Assembly (NCBI GenBank): GCA_031772625.1
Contig: CM062815.1
Location: 602,008,505-602,072,504 of the forward strand
From: Pinus tabuliformis
Lineage: Eukaryota; Streptophyta; Pinopsida; Pinales; Pinaceae
Length of the DNA: 64,000 nucleotides
Reading direction: 5' to 3'
The position numbers and the translations under genes are program-made. Below the pieces are notes generated by a model. It was not told the origin of the DNA and searched no databases. It saw only the letters and a list, made by a program, of their open reading frames with translations. The first letter of the stretch is position 1; each line of letters opens with the position of its first letter. Shown piece by piece: positions 11,043-23,326 of this stretch.

Positions 11043-12017
11043 TGTTGGGAACGGATTCCCCCAAAGGATAGTTTTGGGGCTAAAAAACCATGTTTTGGTC
11101 AAATTTTGTAATAAATTTGTAAAGGCTCTGCATTTTGTGGTCATGGAACGCGAAGGTATCATAAGTCACAAAGGGTTGTGCGCCCTTAGTTTTGTAAAGT
11201 AAAGTCGGTTGTAAGAGATCTACCCATAGTTCGCGAACCATGAGATTGTATAAAAAGAGCTAAGCTCTAAGTAGTTAGGAGTTAGTCGATGATGAAGAAG
11301 TCTTAAAGAGTCATAGCTCTAAAGTAAGAAGTCTAAGTTTCGGGTCGTAGCGTAGGTAGACGCTCTGCAGCTAAGTGCGCAGAGGCCTAGGGTAGAAGTC
11401 CACAGCTGAGTGCGCGGACCCCTGCAACTGTGTGCACAGAGTGGACAAAGTCTGTAATCACTTGGAAGATATCAATAAAGAGAAATATTATGCAATTTTC
11501 GTGTCTTTGTTCCGATTGATGCATCTTGTCATTTTATGTATGAATTTCCTTTATAATTCTTATGTGATGTGCGAATGTGTATGATTATGTTGGATAACTG
11601 AACACGAATAAGAATATCTATTTACGTGGTGCTAATTGTGAGTATCTAATAAGATAAGTAAGATTCTTAAGATAACTGGACAATCTGTGCAATACCCTAC
11701 CTTAGCAGAGCGGAAGTATCTAAACCAAAGGTTAGGGTTATGCGAAGGTCAGTCGTAACCTTTCGCGGAGGTATTGAAGGGAGGAATAAGGGGCTAGGTA
11801 GACAGAGCCCTAGACTTAAGTGACTTGCACGTAGGCAAGAATAGAAGAAATAAAACAACATCACGAGAATCTCAATGTGCGGAAACTTGGTTCCAGTATT
11901 CCCTCATACTGCTTCGGGTGAGACTTCGGTCCGCGCTCCGCGAGTTGATGCCAAAAGGGCCAGAAGTGTAGGGATTTGTTTGGCTAACTAACGTTGAACC
12001 TGGATCAAGACCCAACA
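11043..12017 (+). repeat. 3' LTR of element 3 (975 bp)
   Basis: Bounded by TGTTGGG (11043) and CCCAACA (ending 12017), a 7 bp terminal inverted repeat. Inside are TATAAAA near 11250, AATAAA near 11470 and three degenerate copies of CAGCTGAGTGCGCAGA-like sequence around 11367, 11400 and 11432. The right end is fixed only by the inverted repeat because the partner LTR is missing. Confidence 0.6.
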
Positions 12018-12980
12018 AGCCAATAGGGGTGAAAATGTGAAGTTGGGTTACACTTTTGGCCCTTTTTTGAGAAAAAAATATCATTTTTAGAAGTTGTTCA
12101 AATTTTGGTAAGAAAATGTAATTTTTCTGTTTAGAATTTCATTTTACAATAAAAAGAGAGCTTGTCAGCAATTTTATTAGCTTTCTATTGCTTATTTTTT
12201 AGAATTTATTTATTCACATTTGATATGTCAAATTAGCAATTATTTTACTTTATGTTCTTTAAAAATCAAGGGATTCATAAAAAACCATGGTTTTTGAAAA
12301 AAAAATGTACTACAACAATCTAGACAAACTCTACTTCGGTATGGCTATATTTACAAAACCACTAGGTGCATATCATAATTACTAGAATTTTTTAAATTGA
12401 AACAATATGAAAAAAACTACATATTTTGAAGATGTTTAACATAGCACCATGTTTATAATCATATTAGTTAAAAACAAAAAATCTAAAAACTACCCATTAA
12501 AGAGGATAGACTAATGTTTTGTAGCATAAATTTTCCATATTTTTTCACAATGCTTTTTGGAAGATACATGATTTTGATTTCGCTGAATCATAATGACCTT
12601 CATAATTTTTTTGCACACACTTTACTAGAAAATTAGTTAAAATTAGCAAATATCTATGAAATTCCATAAAATTTATATCTATTGAAACTAGATTCAATTA
12701 TGCAAATGTTGGTGTTGGTTCCGAAAGTAAATTCACTATATTTAATGGATTTTAACCATTCTAAAATTGGAGAAAGATGAACAAAGTTGAGCTATCGCAA
12801 GTTTTCGGCCGAAAAAAATAATGTTTTCAGCCATTTTTTTAAACTGCGAATTGATGTTAGATTTAATGGAAAAAAAGGTTTTCGGCCAAAAATCTAAAAT
12901 TTTCAGTCAAAAAACCTATCCATATTTTCTATAGTCCGCGAAACTGAAATGCTGAGACCCTCCAATGTAACCGTTTCAGC
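12018..12980. other. AT-rich spacer upstream of the transposase
   Basis: No supported gene. It contains the palindrome TTTTCGGCCGAAAA at 12802-12815 and a second TTTTCGGCCAAAA near 12882, plus an inverted repeat shared with the end of element 3's LTR (see findings). The terminus of the DNA transposon probably lies here, but I could not fix it. Confidence 0.4.
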
Positions 12981-12987
12981 TGAAAGC

Positions 12988-12996
12988 TATAAATAA
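12988..12996 (+). promoter_or_regulatory. Possible TATA box of the transposase gene
   Basis: CTATAAATA lies about 100 bp upstream of the first recognisable transposase codons, after two TTTTCGGCC-type words. Position and sequence are the only support. Confidence 0.35.
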
Positions 12997-13094
12997 ACTC
13001 AGTCAAAACGTCATTTTCGCACTCACATTCCTCATGTGCAGCTTTTGAATACCAAACTTCTTTGAATCTAATTTTTGGACAGTAAATTTTCTTT

Positions 13095-13175
13095 GGCTTG
13101 ATTTTGAAAGCGACTTTTTTGGGTTAGATTTTGAAAGTGATTTTTTTGGGCTTGATTTTGAAAGTGACTTTTTTA
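13095..13175 (+). repeat. 27 bp x 3 in-frame repeat at transposase N-terminus
   Basis: Three head-to-tail 27 bp units (13095, 13122, 13149) encode LDFESDFFG three times in one frame. The frame then continues into a basic stretch (RKSKKLQE) before a frameshift. Confidence 0.75.
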
Positions 13176-16100
13176 GGAAATCAAAGAAATTGCAAGAGAA
13201 AATATGATCGAATTAAAGACATTAAGGTTCGTAGAGAATACTCGAGAAACCATTACAAAAGAAAGAAGAAAGAATGCTTAAATATTGAAAGGGAAAATCA
13301 ATCTCAACAAAAAGTTGAACCAAGTATGTAAATGTAGATATTATAAATGATATTTAAAATTTAATAGTATAATATGTAATTTAATTTTTATTTAATGAAC
13401 TAATTTGAAAAATATTTTGCAATGTAAACAAAGAGATTTTCCTCATAACATTGATGATGAGATTGAAAATGTTGAAAGACAAAGTGAAGAAGAAAATGAA
13501 CCAATGATTGATGATGTTGTTAAAGATGTTGAAAGAGATTCAAGTGAGCAAGAAGTTGAACCACCCATAGGTATGTATATATATGTCATGTATTATTGAA
13601 ATTAGACATATTTATTAGTTTCATTTTCATGAATTTTATTTTTCTAATTTAATATTTTAATGTATATTTATACTCATTTACATTAAATTCTCATATGTAC
13701 AAATGAATTCAATATTGATGATGAGATGTTAGAAAATGTTGACACTAGCACATATGGAGATAAAAAAGTTGACCATGTAATACGATGTTGTGTTAAGTGC
13801 ATTATTGATAATTTCTTTAAATATTAAAATGTGATAGTTCAAGCTCAAATTTTGAGAGGTCTCTTAACATCGAAGAAATTAAAAGAAGCTACAACATTAT
13901 TGGGCATTCGAAAAGCAATGAAAGATAAAAAGGTGAAGGAAATTGTGATTCAAAATATAAGTAACTCTCTAAAATCAATTGGAAGGTATATAAAAAAAGT
14001 GATTTAGATGCGTGTAGAGCAAATAAAAACAACAGTGGCTTCATCAACTACTAAAGAAAATCGTTTGATAAAATCTATGGAAAAAGCATTAGGGACCTCA
14101 CGAAAAACATTGCACAAGAATAGGAAATTTCAATTGCAAATAGATACAAATGATGAGCTTGCTTGTTGGAAAGTTATTTGTAGGCAACCATACAAATATA
14201 GAATTTGAGGAAATGTTAAAAAATTGATATATGAATATTGGATGAAAAATCCATGTGTTTCATTAAAAGAAAGGGATGTGATGCGACGAAGAATAAGACA
14301 AAATTAGTATGACGAACATGAAAAACATATCTAGGACACCACTCATGTAGAGTTGTTTAATAAGTTCAAAGAAGGGAATCTTAGAATTAATGTCTCAATC
14401 AACACTTTTGTGTAACAAAAACCATATTATGTCAAATCTATCATTGTATGTGAGACTTGTTGTTGTTGATACCTTCCTTCATTTTGGTAAAACATTTCGG
14501 ATAAATTCACTTCCTCCTTCCACTATCCATGATTTCATATCCCAAATTATATGTGGAAGAGAAAATCATGAATTATTTTACCAAAATAAATGCTTTGGTG
14601 GTTAAAAATGTGATCATTGTAGAAATTTGACTTTTTTTCCCAACATATATCCTATTGATATGAATTATCAATCACTGTCAAACTTAAAAGTGGAATGGAA
14701 GAGATATGAATATATCCATACATCGATTGGTGCAAGTCGTAGTACAAGTGCTAGAAGGATTGATTTACAAGAAGAAGAAATTTCTATGATATAGTGTTTG
14801 AAGAAGTTTGAGAATTTTTTTTATAAATATAGCAAGAATTCTCATAGCGCTCGATGGAAGGACCTACAATTCAAAATAGCCCGTGAAATTTTTCCACTAG
14901 GGACCATTTTGTCGATAGTTGATTTTTCAGAAAATTACACATTTGTTGCACAAAATGAAATACAATGTGAATACTATCATTCTGACCAAGTCTTTATGCT
15001 TTTCCACATTCTATATATATATGATGAACAAAATGTTGATCATATATAAAGCACCAGTGATAATCAACATGCTATTAAAGAATATCATTTTTATATCAGC
15101 GATGATTGTACACATGATACACATTTTGTACAACATTTCTTTGATAATATTTATGACACATTAAAAGGTTGTGGAATAAAATTCAATGAACATTGGATAT
15201 GGTTAGATGGATGTGTAGCTCAATTCAAATCTTCATGATCATTCATTTGGTTGTGTCGTATTCATATGCAAACCAACATTAAATATCGTTGGAATTTCTT
15301 TTAGACTGGTCATGGAAAAGGAGAACATGATGGCGCATGGGCAAGTATAAAATGAGCACTTCAAAGATATCAAATGGACCACTCTGCAAACCGACTTGTC
15401 TCAACTGAACAAGTTGTTCAATGTTGCATTTTTGCACTAAGCCATGAGACTAATACATCAAGGGAGGTATGCATGTATGTACATATATATTATCGTGTAT
15501 ATATTTCTAATATATGGTGATTTTTGTTAAATTTAAAATTTAAAAATTATATAGTTTAAATAACTTATCGATTATTATCTTTGATATATAAATTGTATTT
15601 TAAATAACATATTTAAATTCTTGTTTGAATTTACTACAAGTTTTTTTGGCATATTGGAGTCCAAGAAGTAGATAGATTGATTCCATATGAAGTTGAAATA
15701 GTAAAAGGGGCTCGAAAATTACATTCAATTAAAACAAAAGAGTACCGAAATGCATTTTCATTTGATAGAAGAAAATAATCTTATTTTTTTCCTATTTGCA
15801 TAGAGGACATACAATTCAATTTTGTTTGTGAAAGATGGAAACATACAGAACTTAATACAAAGGGGAAAATGTCACTGGCAAGCTTCGAAGAGATGGAATC
15901 AGAGGAGACTATAGTGTCATCTGAAGGTGATAGGGCTTCTGATCTTGTTAGAGAAGGTAACATTTCAATTTATTTCAAAGGATATGTGTGTGTGTGTTTA
16001 AAATACTGGTGTATAATTATAGGTAATAGTTAAAATATAGATCTAAATCTAATAAAATCAAGCACATGTTGATAACTAATTTCTTGTTAATTATGATCTA

Positions 16101-16585
16101 AATTTACACTTTTGTTTAATTGTGCAGGAGTTGTTTTTTCTATAGTTTCACCCATTAACAACATAGAAAATGTCAAATATTATTTGATGTGGTGCATTGA
16201 ACTAGAGATGAAATTATTGGAGGACTATGATGATAATGGTTTTATATATGAAAAGGGTTCTATTATACTGAAAGGATATTTTTTCCAAGAAACTCATCAA
16301 CCCAAGAGTAATGTTTACTTTCAAGACTATCAACCCAATGCTATAAGTTTTCAATATAGTCACTTGGTGTGTGCAACACACATAAAGTTGATAGAAATTC
16401 AATCAAGAAAAAAACCGAAATTTAAAAAATGGAGAATGCCAAAAGATGAAAATAAACAGATCATTGAGGAGGGCATTCCTCTAGATTTTTTTTTAATTGA
16501 ACTAGGAAAAAATATCTTCTCCTTGTATTCATCTTTGAGAAAGAGTTCAAGTAGGATGTTAGCCTTTCTTTTTGTCCACTTTTAA
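13095..16585 (+). pseudogene. Intron-containing DNA transposon transposase, decayed
   Basis: Exon-like blocks lie in order: an acidic/aromatic repeat and basic region (13095-13323); an acidic block (about 13434-13570); the core (about 13700-15466); and two C-terminal blocks (15641-15956, 16128-16585). GT donors are seen at 13324 (GTATGT), 13571 (GTATGT), 15467 and 15957, and AG acceptors at 15640 and 16127, giving introns of 174 and 171 bp at the 3' end. The core keeps DFSENYTFVAQNEIQ, then WLDGCVAQFK, then GHGKGEHDGAWASIK. I recognise these as marks of a widespread but poorly named eukaryotic transposase group with acidic catalytic residues. The C-terminus has KGYFFQETHQP and QYSHLVCATHIKL. 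Many stops and several frameshifts make it non-functional. The superfamily is not assigned. Confidence 0.65.
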
Positions 16586-17200
16586 GTTGTCTATTCTAGC
16601 TAGTACTAGGGATTACAAAATTGTTTTCATTAATGTGGTGGATTTGTTGTTAAGTTAAAATGAAATTAAAAGATCACAAACACTACTATAATGTAACTAT
16701 GTAGCATATCACAACATTTTTGTTTGTTGTTGATTATACACCTGTCATGTTTGCACTACATTTTTCTTTTTTTATGTCATCATTTTATCTTTTAAAATAT
16801 TTTTAGTGCTATTTTAGCAACATCATTTACTTTATTAAAATCACATTACCATCAATTTCAAATGTTTTGTATCTCTTCCACATCTTGATAACTCAAAAAA
16901 TGCATTTTATTGTGTTTGTCCTATATATGCAGTGCATACACCATCTATATGTGCATTGCATAATCTCCATTATATGAACCTATTAAAAATAACAATGCAG
17001 TCTCCACACATAATATTTAATATTTGAAAATTTCATTTAATTTAAGATGAAATTTAGGACTACATTGAGATTAATGCAACTTCAGTTGATTCAACATTTC
17101 AATTTTTAATTCTCAATCCCTAAGCTTTCTTAAATTTCATGAAAAATATAATGGTAAGAGCCTTTAGTACAAAGAAGGTACTTTAGAATGTATTCTTTTT
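16586..17200. other. AT-rich spacer after the transposase
   Basis: No gene or strong repeat seen. It may be the 3' untranslated and subterminal part of the DNA transposon. Confidence 0.4.
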
Positions 17201-17202
17201 AG

Positions 17203-18850
17203 TGCAATTTTATAGTATGTTTGCTTTGAACAACTTTATATTAAAAGCTAAGTATCAACCCACATCCATAGTAGCTCTTCTATTCAAGATGATGATCTAT
17301 TCATGAGTGAAAAATGTATATACCATGTTATATAATGCAATTTTAAGTTATGATTTTTTTAGACATCTACACCATGATAAGATTCATGAATGCAAAATGT
17401 ACCATGTTTTGTAATTTGTAATCTTACTAATTATTAAACAACTTGACAAACCAACTTCACAAAACCTAAGAATCAACCCAAATCCCTATTATCTTCTACT
17501 AACATTATAAGAATCATCATGAAAAATGTATAAACTAAACGAAAATTTACTTTCATTGCTTCATATTCGTGAACATAAATGTAAAACCTTTAAGTATCAA
17601 CCCATGCAACATGCAAAATATACCATGTTTTATAATGCAATTTTGTAGTATGTTTGCTTTGAACAACTTTATATTAAAAGTTAAGTATCAACCCACATCC
17701 ATAGTAGCTCTTCTATACAATATGATGATTTATTCATGAATAAAAAAGGTATACCATGTTTTATAAAGAAATTTTATGTTATGATTGTTTTAGAAATCTA
17801 CACCATGGTAAGATTCATGAATGAAAAATGTACCATTTTTTGTATTTTGAAATATTTCTATTCATTAAAAAACTTGACAAACTAAGTTCACAAAACCTAA
17901 GAATCAACCCAAATTCATATTATCTTCTACTAACATTATAAGAATCATCGTGAAAAATGTACAAACTAAATGCAAATTTACTTTCATTGCTTCATATTCA
18001 TGAACTTAAATGTAAAAGATTTAAGCATCAAACCATGCATCATGCAGAATGTACTATGTTTTATAATGCAATTTTATAGTATGTTTGACTTGGAAAACTT
18101 TATATTAAAAGTTAAGTATCAACCCACATCCATAGTAGATCTTTTATACAAGATGATGATCTATTCATGAATGCAAAATGTATACCATGTTTTATAATGC
18201 AATTTTAAGTTATGATTATTTTAGACATCTAGACCATGGTAAGATTCATGAATGCAAAATGTACCATGTTTTGTAATTTGAGATTTTACTATTCATTAAA
18301 CAAATTGACAAAACAACTTCACCACACCTAAGAATCAACCCAAATCCCTATCATCTTCTAATAACATTATAAGAATCATCATACAAAATGTACCAACTAA
18401 ATGCAAATTTACTTTCATTGCTTCATATTCATGAACTTAAATGTAAAACCTTTAAGCATCAAACCATGCATTATGCAAAATGTACCATGTTTTATAATGC
18501 AATTTTATAGTATGTTTGCTTTGGTCAAATTTATATTAAAAGTTAAGTATCAGCCCACATCCATAGGAGCTCTTCTATACAAGATGATGATCTATTCATG
18601 AATTAAAAATGCATACCATGTTTTATAATGCAATTTTAGGTTATCATTGTTTTAGACATCTAAACCATGATCAGATTCATGAATGAAAAATGTACCATGT
18701 TTTATATTTTGCAATTTTACTATTCATTAAACTAATTGACAAAATAACTTCACAAAACCTAAGAGTCAATCCAAATCCATATTATCTTCTACTGTCAATC
18801 CAAATCCATATTATCTTCTACTAACATTATAAGATTCATCATGCAAAATG
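17203..18850. repeat. ~431 bp tandem array, about 3.8 copies
   Basis: The landmark GCAATTTTATAGTATGTTTG recurs at 17203, 17637, 18068 and 18499 (spacings 434, 431, 431). Within each unit shorter related words recur (CAAAATGTACCATGTTTTATAATGCAATTTTA and variants), suggesting a higher-order structure built from smaller units. A local 26 bp duplication sits near 18768-18820. The near-identical small ORFs at 17970 and 18401 are one repeat apart and not genes. Confidence 0.85.
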
Positions 18851-18876
18851 TATAAAATCCAAAATTAGCATATTAA

Positions 18877-19085
18877 AGATCAATTCATAATAAAGAGTGC
18901 TATTTAAAATATGTCCAAAATTGATATCATTATAAAAGTAAATATAATAAAAAGTTGTTAAATAAAAATATGTATCAAAGAGATCAATTCATAATAAAGA
19001 GTTTTACTTTAAATATGTCCAAAATTTATATCATGATAAAAGTAAATATAATAAAAAGACTGTCAAATAAAAATTTCTATCTAAA
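18877..19085. repeat. ~104 bp tandem duplication
   Basis: AGATCAATTCATAATAAAGAG at 18877 and 18981 starts two copies of an AT-rich unit that share ATGTCCAAAAT and AAAAGTAAATATAATAAAAAG. Confidence 0.75.
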
Positions 19086-19259
19086 ATAATCTCGCTGAAA
19101 TATAAGATCTATCAACATCCTCGTGCTATCATCATCCTCAAGGGTGCCTTGCACAACATATCTAATATGTATATATACATACGATTGTGTACTTTTAAAT
19201 TAAATTTTAATTTATTAAAATTAAATGAGAATTTTATCATCAAAACAAAATTATAAAGG

Positions 19260-20000
19260 TTTCAAATTCCATGCAATACCTTGTGGTGTTCCCCCTCCAT
19301 TGCACCCTTGTGGAAGCCTTGTACATATATTAACAATTTAAAATTTCACATGAAAATGCATGAACTCGTAATATTAAAAAAAAATGTAACAACTTTTTCA
19401 AATTGTGTATATGATCCAATCCCCATAGTTGACTCAAGTTTCAAATTCCATGCAATACCTCGTGGTGTTCCCCCTGCATTGGACCCTCATGGATGCCCTA
19501 TACAATACATGTACATGTATATATTAAAAATTTAAACGTGTACATGAAAATGAATAAACTCGCAATATTGAAAAAATTGTAACTTTTTCAAATTGTCTAG
19601 ATGATCCAATCCCTGTAGCTGACTCAAGGTTCAAATTCCATGCAATACCTCATGGGTTCCCCGTGCATTGCACCCTCGTGGATGCCCTGTACAATACATG
19701 TACATGCATATATTAAAAATTTAAATTTCACATGAAAATGCATAAACTCGTAATATTAAAAAAATTGTAACAACTTTTTCAAATTGTCTAGACGATCCAA
19801 TCCCCATAGCTAACTCAAGTTTCAAATTCCATGCAATACCTTGTGGTGTTCCCCCTATATTGCGCCCTCAATGATTCCCTGTACAATACATGTACATGTA
19901 TATATTAAAATTTTAAAATTGCACATGAAAACTCATAAACTTGCAATATTAAAAAAATTGTAACAACTTTTTCAAATTTTATAGACGATCCTATCCCCAT
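19260..20000. repeat. ~180-191 bp tandem array, four copies
   Basis: TTCAAATTCCATGCAATACC recurs at 19261, 19440, 19630 and 19821. Each unit also contains GGTGTTCCCCC or a variant, a short stretch around ACATGTACATGTATAT, and CAACTTTTTCAAATTG. The first unit is about 10 bp shorter. Confidence 0.85.
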
Positions 20001-20577
20001 AACTGACTCCATTGCTAATGTCCCTAGAGAAGGAAAATTGTCTCCAAAAACCTAAAATTTGAAAATTTTAAAACAGTAAAAAAGAGATCTCATTTTTCAA
20101 CGAAACTTACTTCAATTTATAACAAAACAAAATTGAAATATTCAATACTTGTGACATGGCAATATTTGATACATCCCCTAATAGGGAGGAAGAGAGTCGC
20201 ATTGTGTTGATAATGCCTGATGGAATGGAAATATGTTAACATTTAATTATATTTAATTATTTCTTTTACAAATATGTCTTCACAATACCGATATAATAAA
20301 AGTAAATTAATAATATTGACATGTTCTTAAAAAAAAAACTAACGTCTCTCAACATATCTTCATTTGAACCTAAACCTAACACCAGCATATTATCAAAATT
20401 TTCGTTCAACAAATGAATTACCTGCAAATGGTGAACATATAATACATTTGTGTTAGATTATATCTTATTTTTTACAAAATGTATGCGAATCAAAATTAAC
20501 ACATACATTACATTACATTAAAATACCCCCCTAAACATTAACACATATTGATCCCTTGCCCTCTTCCTCATGATTAA
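20001..20577. other. AT-rich spacer left of element D
   Basis: No gene seen; short A/T runs only. Element D's LTR starts at 20578. Confidence 0.4.
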
Positions 20578-22527
20578 TGTAACACTCCTCTTCCCACACT
20601 TACCCAACCTTAACGGTCCATGACGGTAAATATGTGATGAAGAGTTGCTATGATATGAATAAGCATCTTGAGTATAGTCAAGGAAGTGGAATCGATGAAC
20701 CGAAACCAAACTAACCTTCCTCAAGAGCCACAGGACCCCTAGGAGCTAACCAACCACTCTAGGTGCCCAACCCCTGATTTAACTTGCTTTTTCACTGACA
20801 CGGGCCCTCATTCACTCCCGTGACAAGGAAATAAAATGGCTAAGACCCATTAGTCACTCCCATAAGCCTACATCCCAGTGACTGTAAACTAATTTACTGA
20901 GTTTTGTGCCAGCTACGTTCCAGTGACCCCGAGATATGAGCCACGTTTTGAGGGTTAGGACTCAGGGATCTGCCCAGAACTTAATGAAACTCTCAAACAT
21001 GATAAATAACAAAGAGACAATGCCTCTAATATAAAACTTGAATAAATACTTAACCTGACCCATCCCAAACATGACAGACATTTTGTTAAACACATCATGA
21101 ACATGTAATCTACAGATCATAAATACAAATCTGAAAATAGGGGTCTCATACTCATCTAAGAATCAACAAGAAGGACTAATGCCCTCCCATAATAGCTGCA
21201 AAAACATCTAATAAGTCTTGCATTCAATAACCATTCAGTTACCAATCAAAATATGTTAAGAGACAACTAAAATTTGTTATAAACCATGCTTATAACCAAC
21301 ATAATAACAATGATAGAACAACCATCAATGACACATAATAAAAAGGTATAAATACTTATGAATTAAAATAGGAAATGAGGTCATAATAATATATGAAAAT
21401 CCAAGCAAGTTAGGGACTTCCACGTACCACCCGACCATAGATTGGGTTGAAACAAATGTATCTTTCAGCCAATCAACCTCATGCCATATTCCAACCATGA
21501 ATGTGGGATCTCATGGAAATAACCAACCAAAACCAAACCAGGGCTTCCAGAGGCCAAACCACCTCAACCCTCAACTAGTGATTCCACCTCACATTCGGAC
21601 ATCACTAACTATCATCAGATCGATCTCTACCCAAGTTTTATAGGGCTCCAGAGTGTTTTTCCAACCAAGGCTCCAGGACTAGTAACTCAACCCACCAAGG
21701 GCTCCAAAGTGTTTGTCCAACCAAGGCTTCTAGGACTAGTAATTAAACCTAAGTTGTTCCAGGGATTCCAAAGAATTTTTCCAACCAAGGCTCTAGGAAC
21801 TAATAACTCAACCCGCAGCCATAAGGAACATGAGAACCAACCAGAAAAACAAATGGGAAAAGCCACAACATGATGGCTATCTAGGAAATGGAAAGCTTAG
21901 GCAAAACCACTATCAATCCAGGAAATCCTCCATGCCAATGACAGATCATAACCAAACATCCACATGCATATTTCATGCATGCCAAAACTATCAAGGAAAT
22001 AATACATGCAACTCGACACCTGCAAAGCAAACCCACTGTAGTTATTGATCCTGTTGTCCTCTTACACTTTCCTACTTTTCGTTTGCCTTCTTTCTCCAAA
22101 TTCAAAGTATTCCCAAACTCCTCCAAGAGTACTCCAAGAAACTCTAAGTTTGCAAGAGTATGCAAGAGAGAATAGAAGAGAGCTCCAAGTTAAAACTGAC
22201 AAAAGTTGTGAACTGCTCCTCAGAAGCCTTTTTATCATCGAGGAATCTATTTTCTTCATTTTTCTCTTTTTTCCTTCAATTTTCCTCCCATGCAATTCTA
22301 TCACCTTTCACCTTCCTTTTCTCCTATTTTCCATTATTTTCATAGATAAAAATGCCAATTAATTTCTCTTTTCCTTTTCCAATTTCCATAGACATTTATT
22401 AGTCACAAGTGATCCCCATCACTATGTTTTTTTTCCAACATTTAACTTGGAATATGTGTCCCATGACCTTGGTCTTATTTTTTCTTTATTAACTTTGTTA
22501 CATAGATTTTTAACCATGGCTATTACA
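20578..22527 (-). repeat. 3' LTR of element D (1,950 bp)
   Basis: Bounded by TGTAACA (20578) and TATTACA (ending 22527), inverted with one mismatch, and next to a polypurine tract on the minus strand. Reading frames at 21830-22362 lie in this LTR and are not supported as genes. Repeated phrases such as CCAACCAAGGCTCCAGGACTAGTAA (21661-21810) form a short degenerate tandem repeat. Confidence 0.75.
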
Positions 22528-22547
22528 GAACCCTCCCCCTTGGGGGA
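22528..22547 (-). other. Polypurine tract of element D
   Basis: The minus strand reads CCCCCAAGGGGGAGGGTTC directly before the LTR start, a good plus-strand primer site. Confidence 0.65.
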
Positions 22548-22749
22548 ACACCATCCTCAGTGTTCAATGAAATTTATAAACCAACAAACACATGCTACCC
22601 ATTGAGCTTTATAACATAGATTGATACAATATTTTTTGTATTGGTATATTTATAAACTCGATGCGGTGTTTACATACATATGCATATATAGACATAACCA
22701 ATACACAACATCAAAACATATACCAAAAGACATCCTCTCAACCAACAAA

Positions 22750-23326
22750 TAGAGAAGGATACATAACCCACATCTAATCAACCATCTCCCATGTAGCTTC
22801 ATTAGGCCCAAAGTGCTTCCATTTCACTTTAACTTTCTCGATTTCTTATTTCCAGAGCATGACCATCTTTCGCTGCAAAATACATTTAGGTTTTGGATGG
22901 AATTCTCCTTCTGGATCCACCTGCAATACATACCAATCAATAACATGATCAATAATTTTCACATATTTTAAGCAATGACACATCGAAAACATCATGGATT
23001 TTCACTATTGGAGGTTGTGCAAGTCGGTAGGCTATTTGTCCAATCCTATTAAGAATATTGAAAGTTCCACAACATCGAGGTGCTAATTTGGCACATGGTC
23101 TAGTACTCAAGGAACTCTTTTTGGGCTTGATGTGAAAGTACACTTGTTCCCCAACCTGAAACTCCTTAAACACCATGTGATGATCTACATAGCTCTTATG
23201 CATGTCTTGTGCTATCTTTAGATAATTTTAAATAACCTACATTTCATGTTCCATCTCTACCAACATGTCCAGTCCTATCAATACTCTGCTCATTGGATCA
23301 CTCCATGTGATAGGAGTATTACAACT
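22750..23326 (-). pseudogene. pol: Integrase C-terminus and chromodomain of element D
   Basis: The minus-strand reading gives the GPY/F-like integrase tail (FQVGEQVYFHIKPKKSSL, APRCCGTFNILNRIGQIAYRL, VHDVF-type end). After a gap it gives a chromodomain (ILQRKMVML, EIEKVKVKWKHFGPNEATWEM). The chromodomain is expected to guide integration to marked chromatin. Several in-frame stops are present. The upstream edge at 23326 is the TSD of solo LTR E. Confidence 0.75.

Larger units (their letters stand above)
10390..12017 (+). mobile_element. Element 3: 3' end of a Gypsy-like LTR retrotransposon
   Basis: A coiled-coil ORF, a purine/T-rich tract and one LTR are present; everything 5' of 10390 is cut away by element 2. 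It is the outermost host of the left nest. Confidence 0.65.

Noticed and set aside
17970-18601. Two near-identical 66-codon ORFs
   Set aside because: They are exactly one 431 bp repeat apart; a tandem-repeat effect.
17203-20000. Possible CRISPR array from regularly spaced repeats
   Set aside because: Units are 104-434 bp, directly tandem with no spacers, in a eukaryotic context.
22045-22362. 105-codon ORF resembling a membrane protein
   Set aside because: It lies in element D's LTR; T/C-rich sequence gives hydrophobic text by chance, and the opposite strand is equally open.
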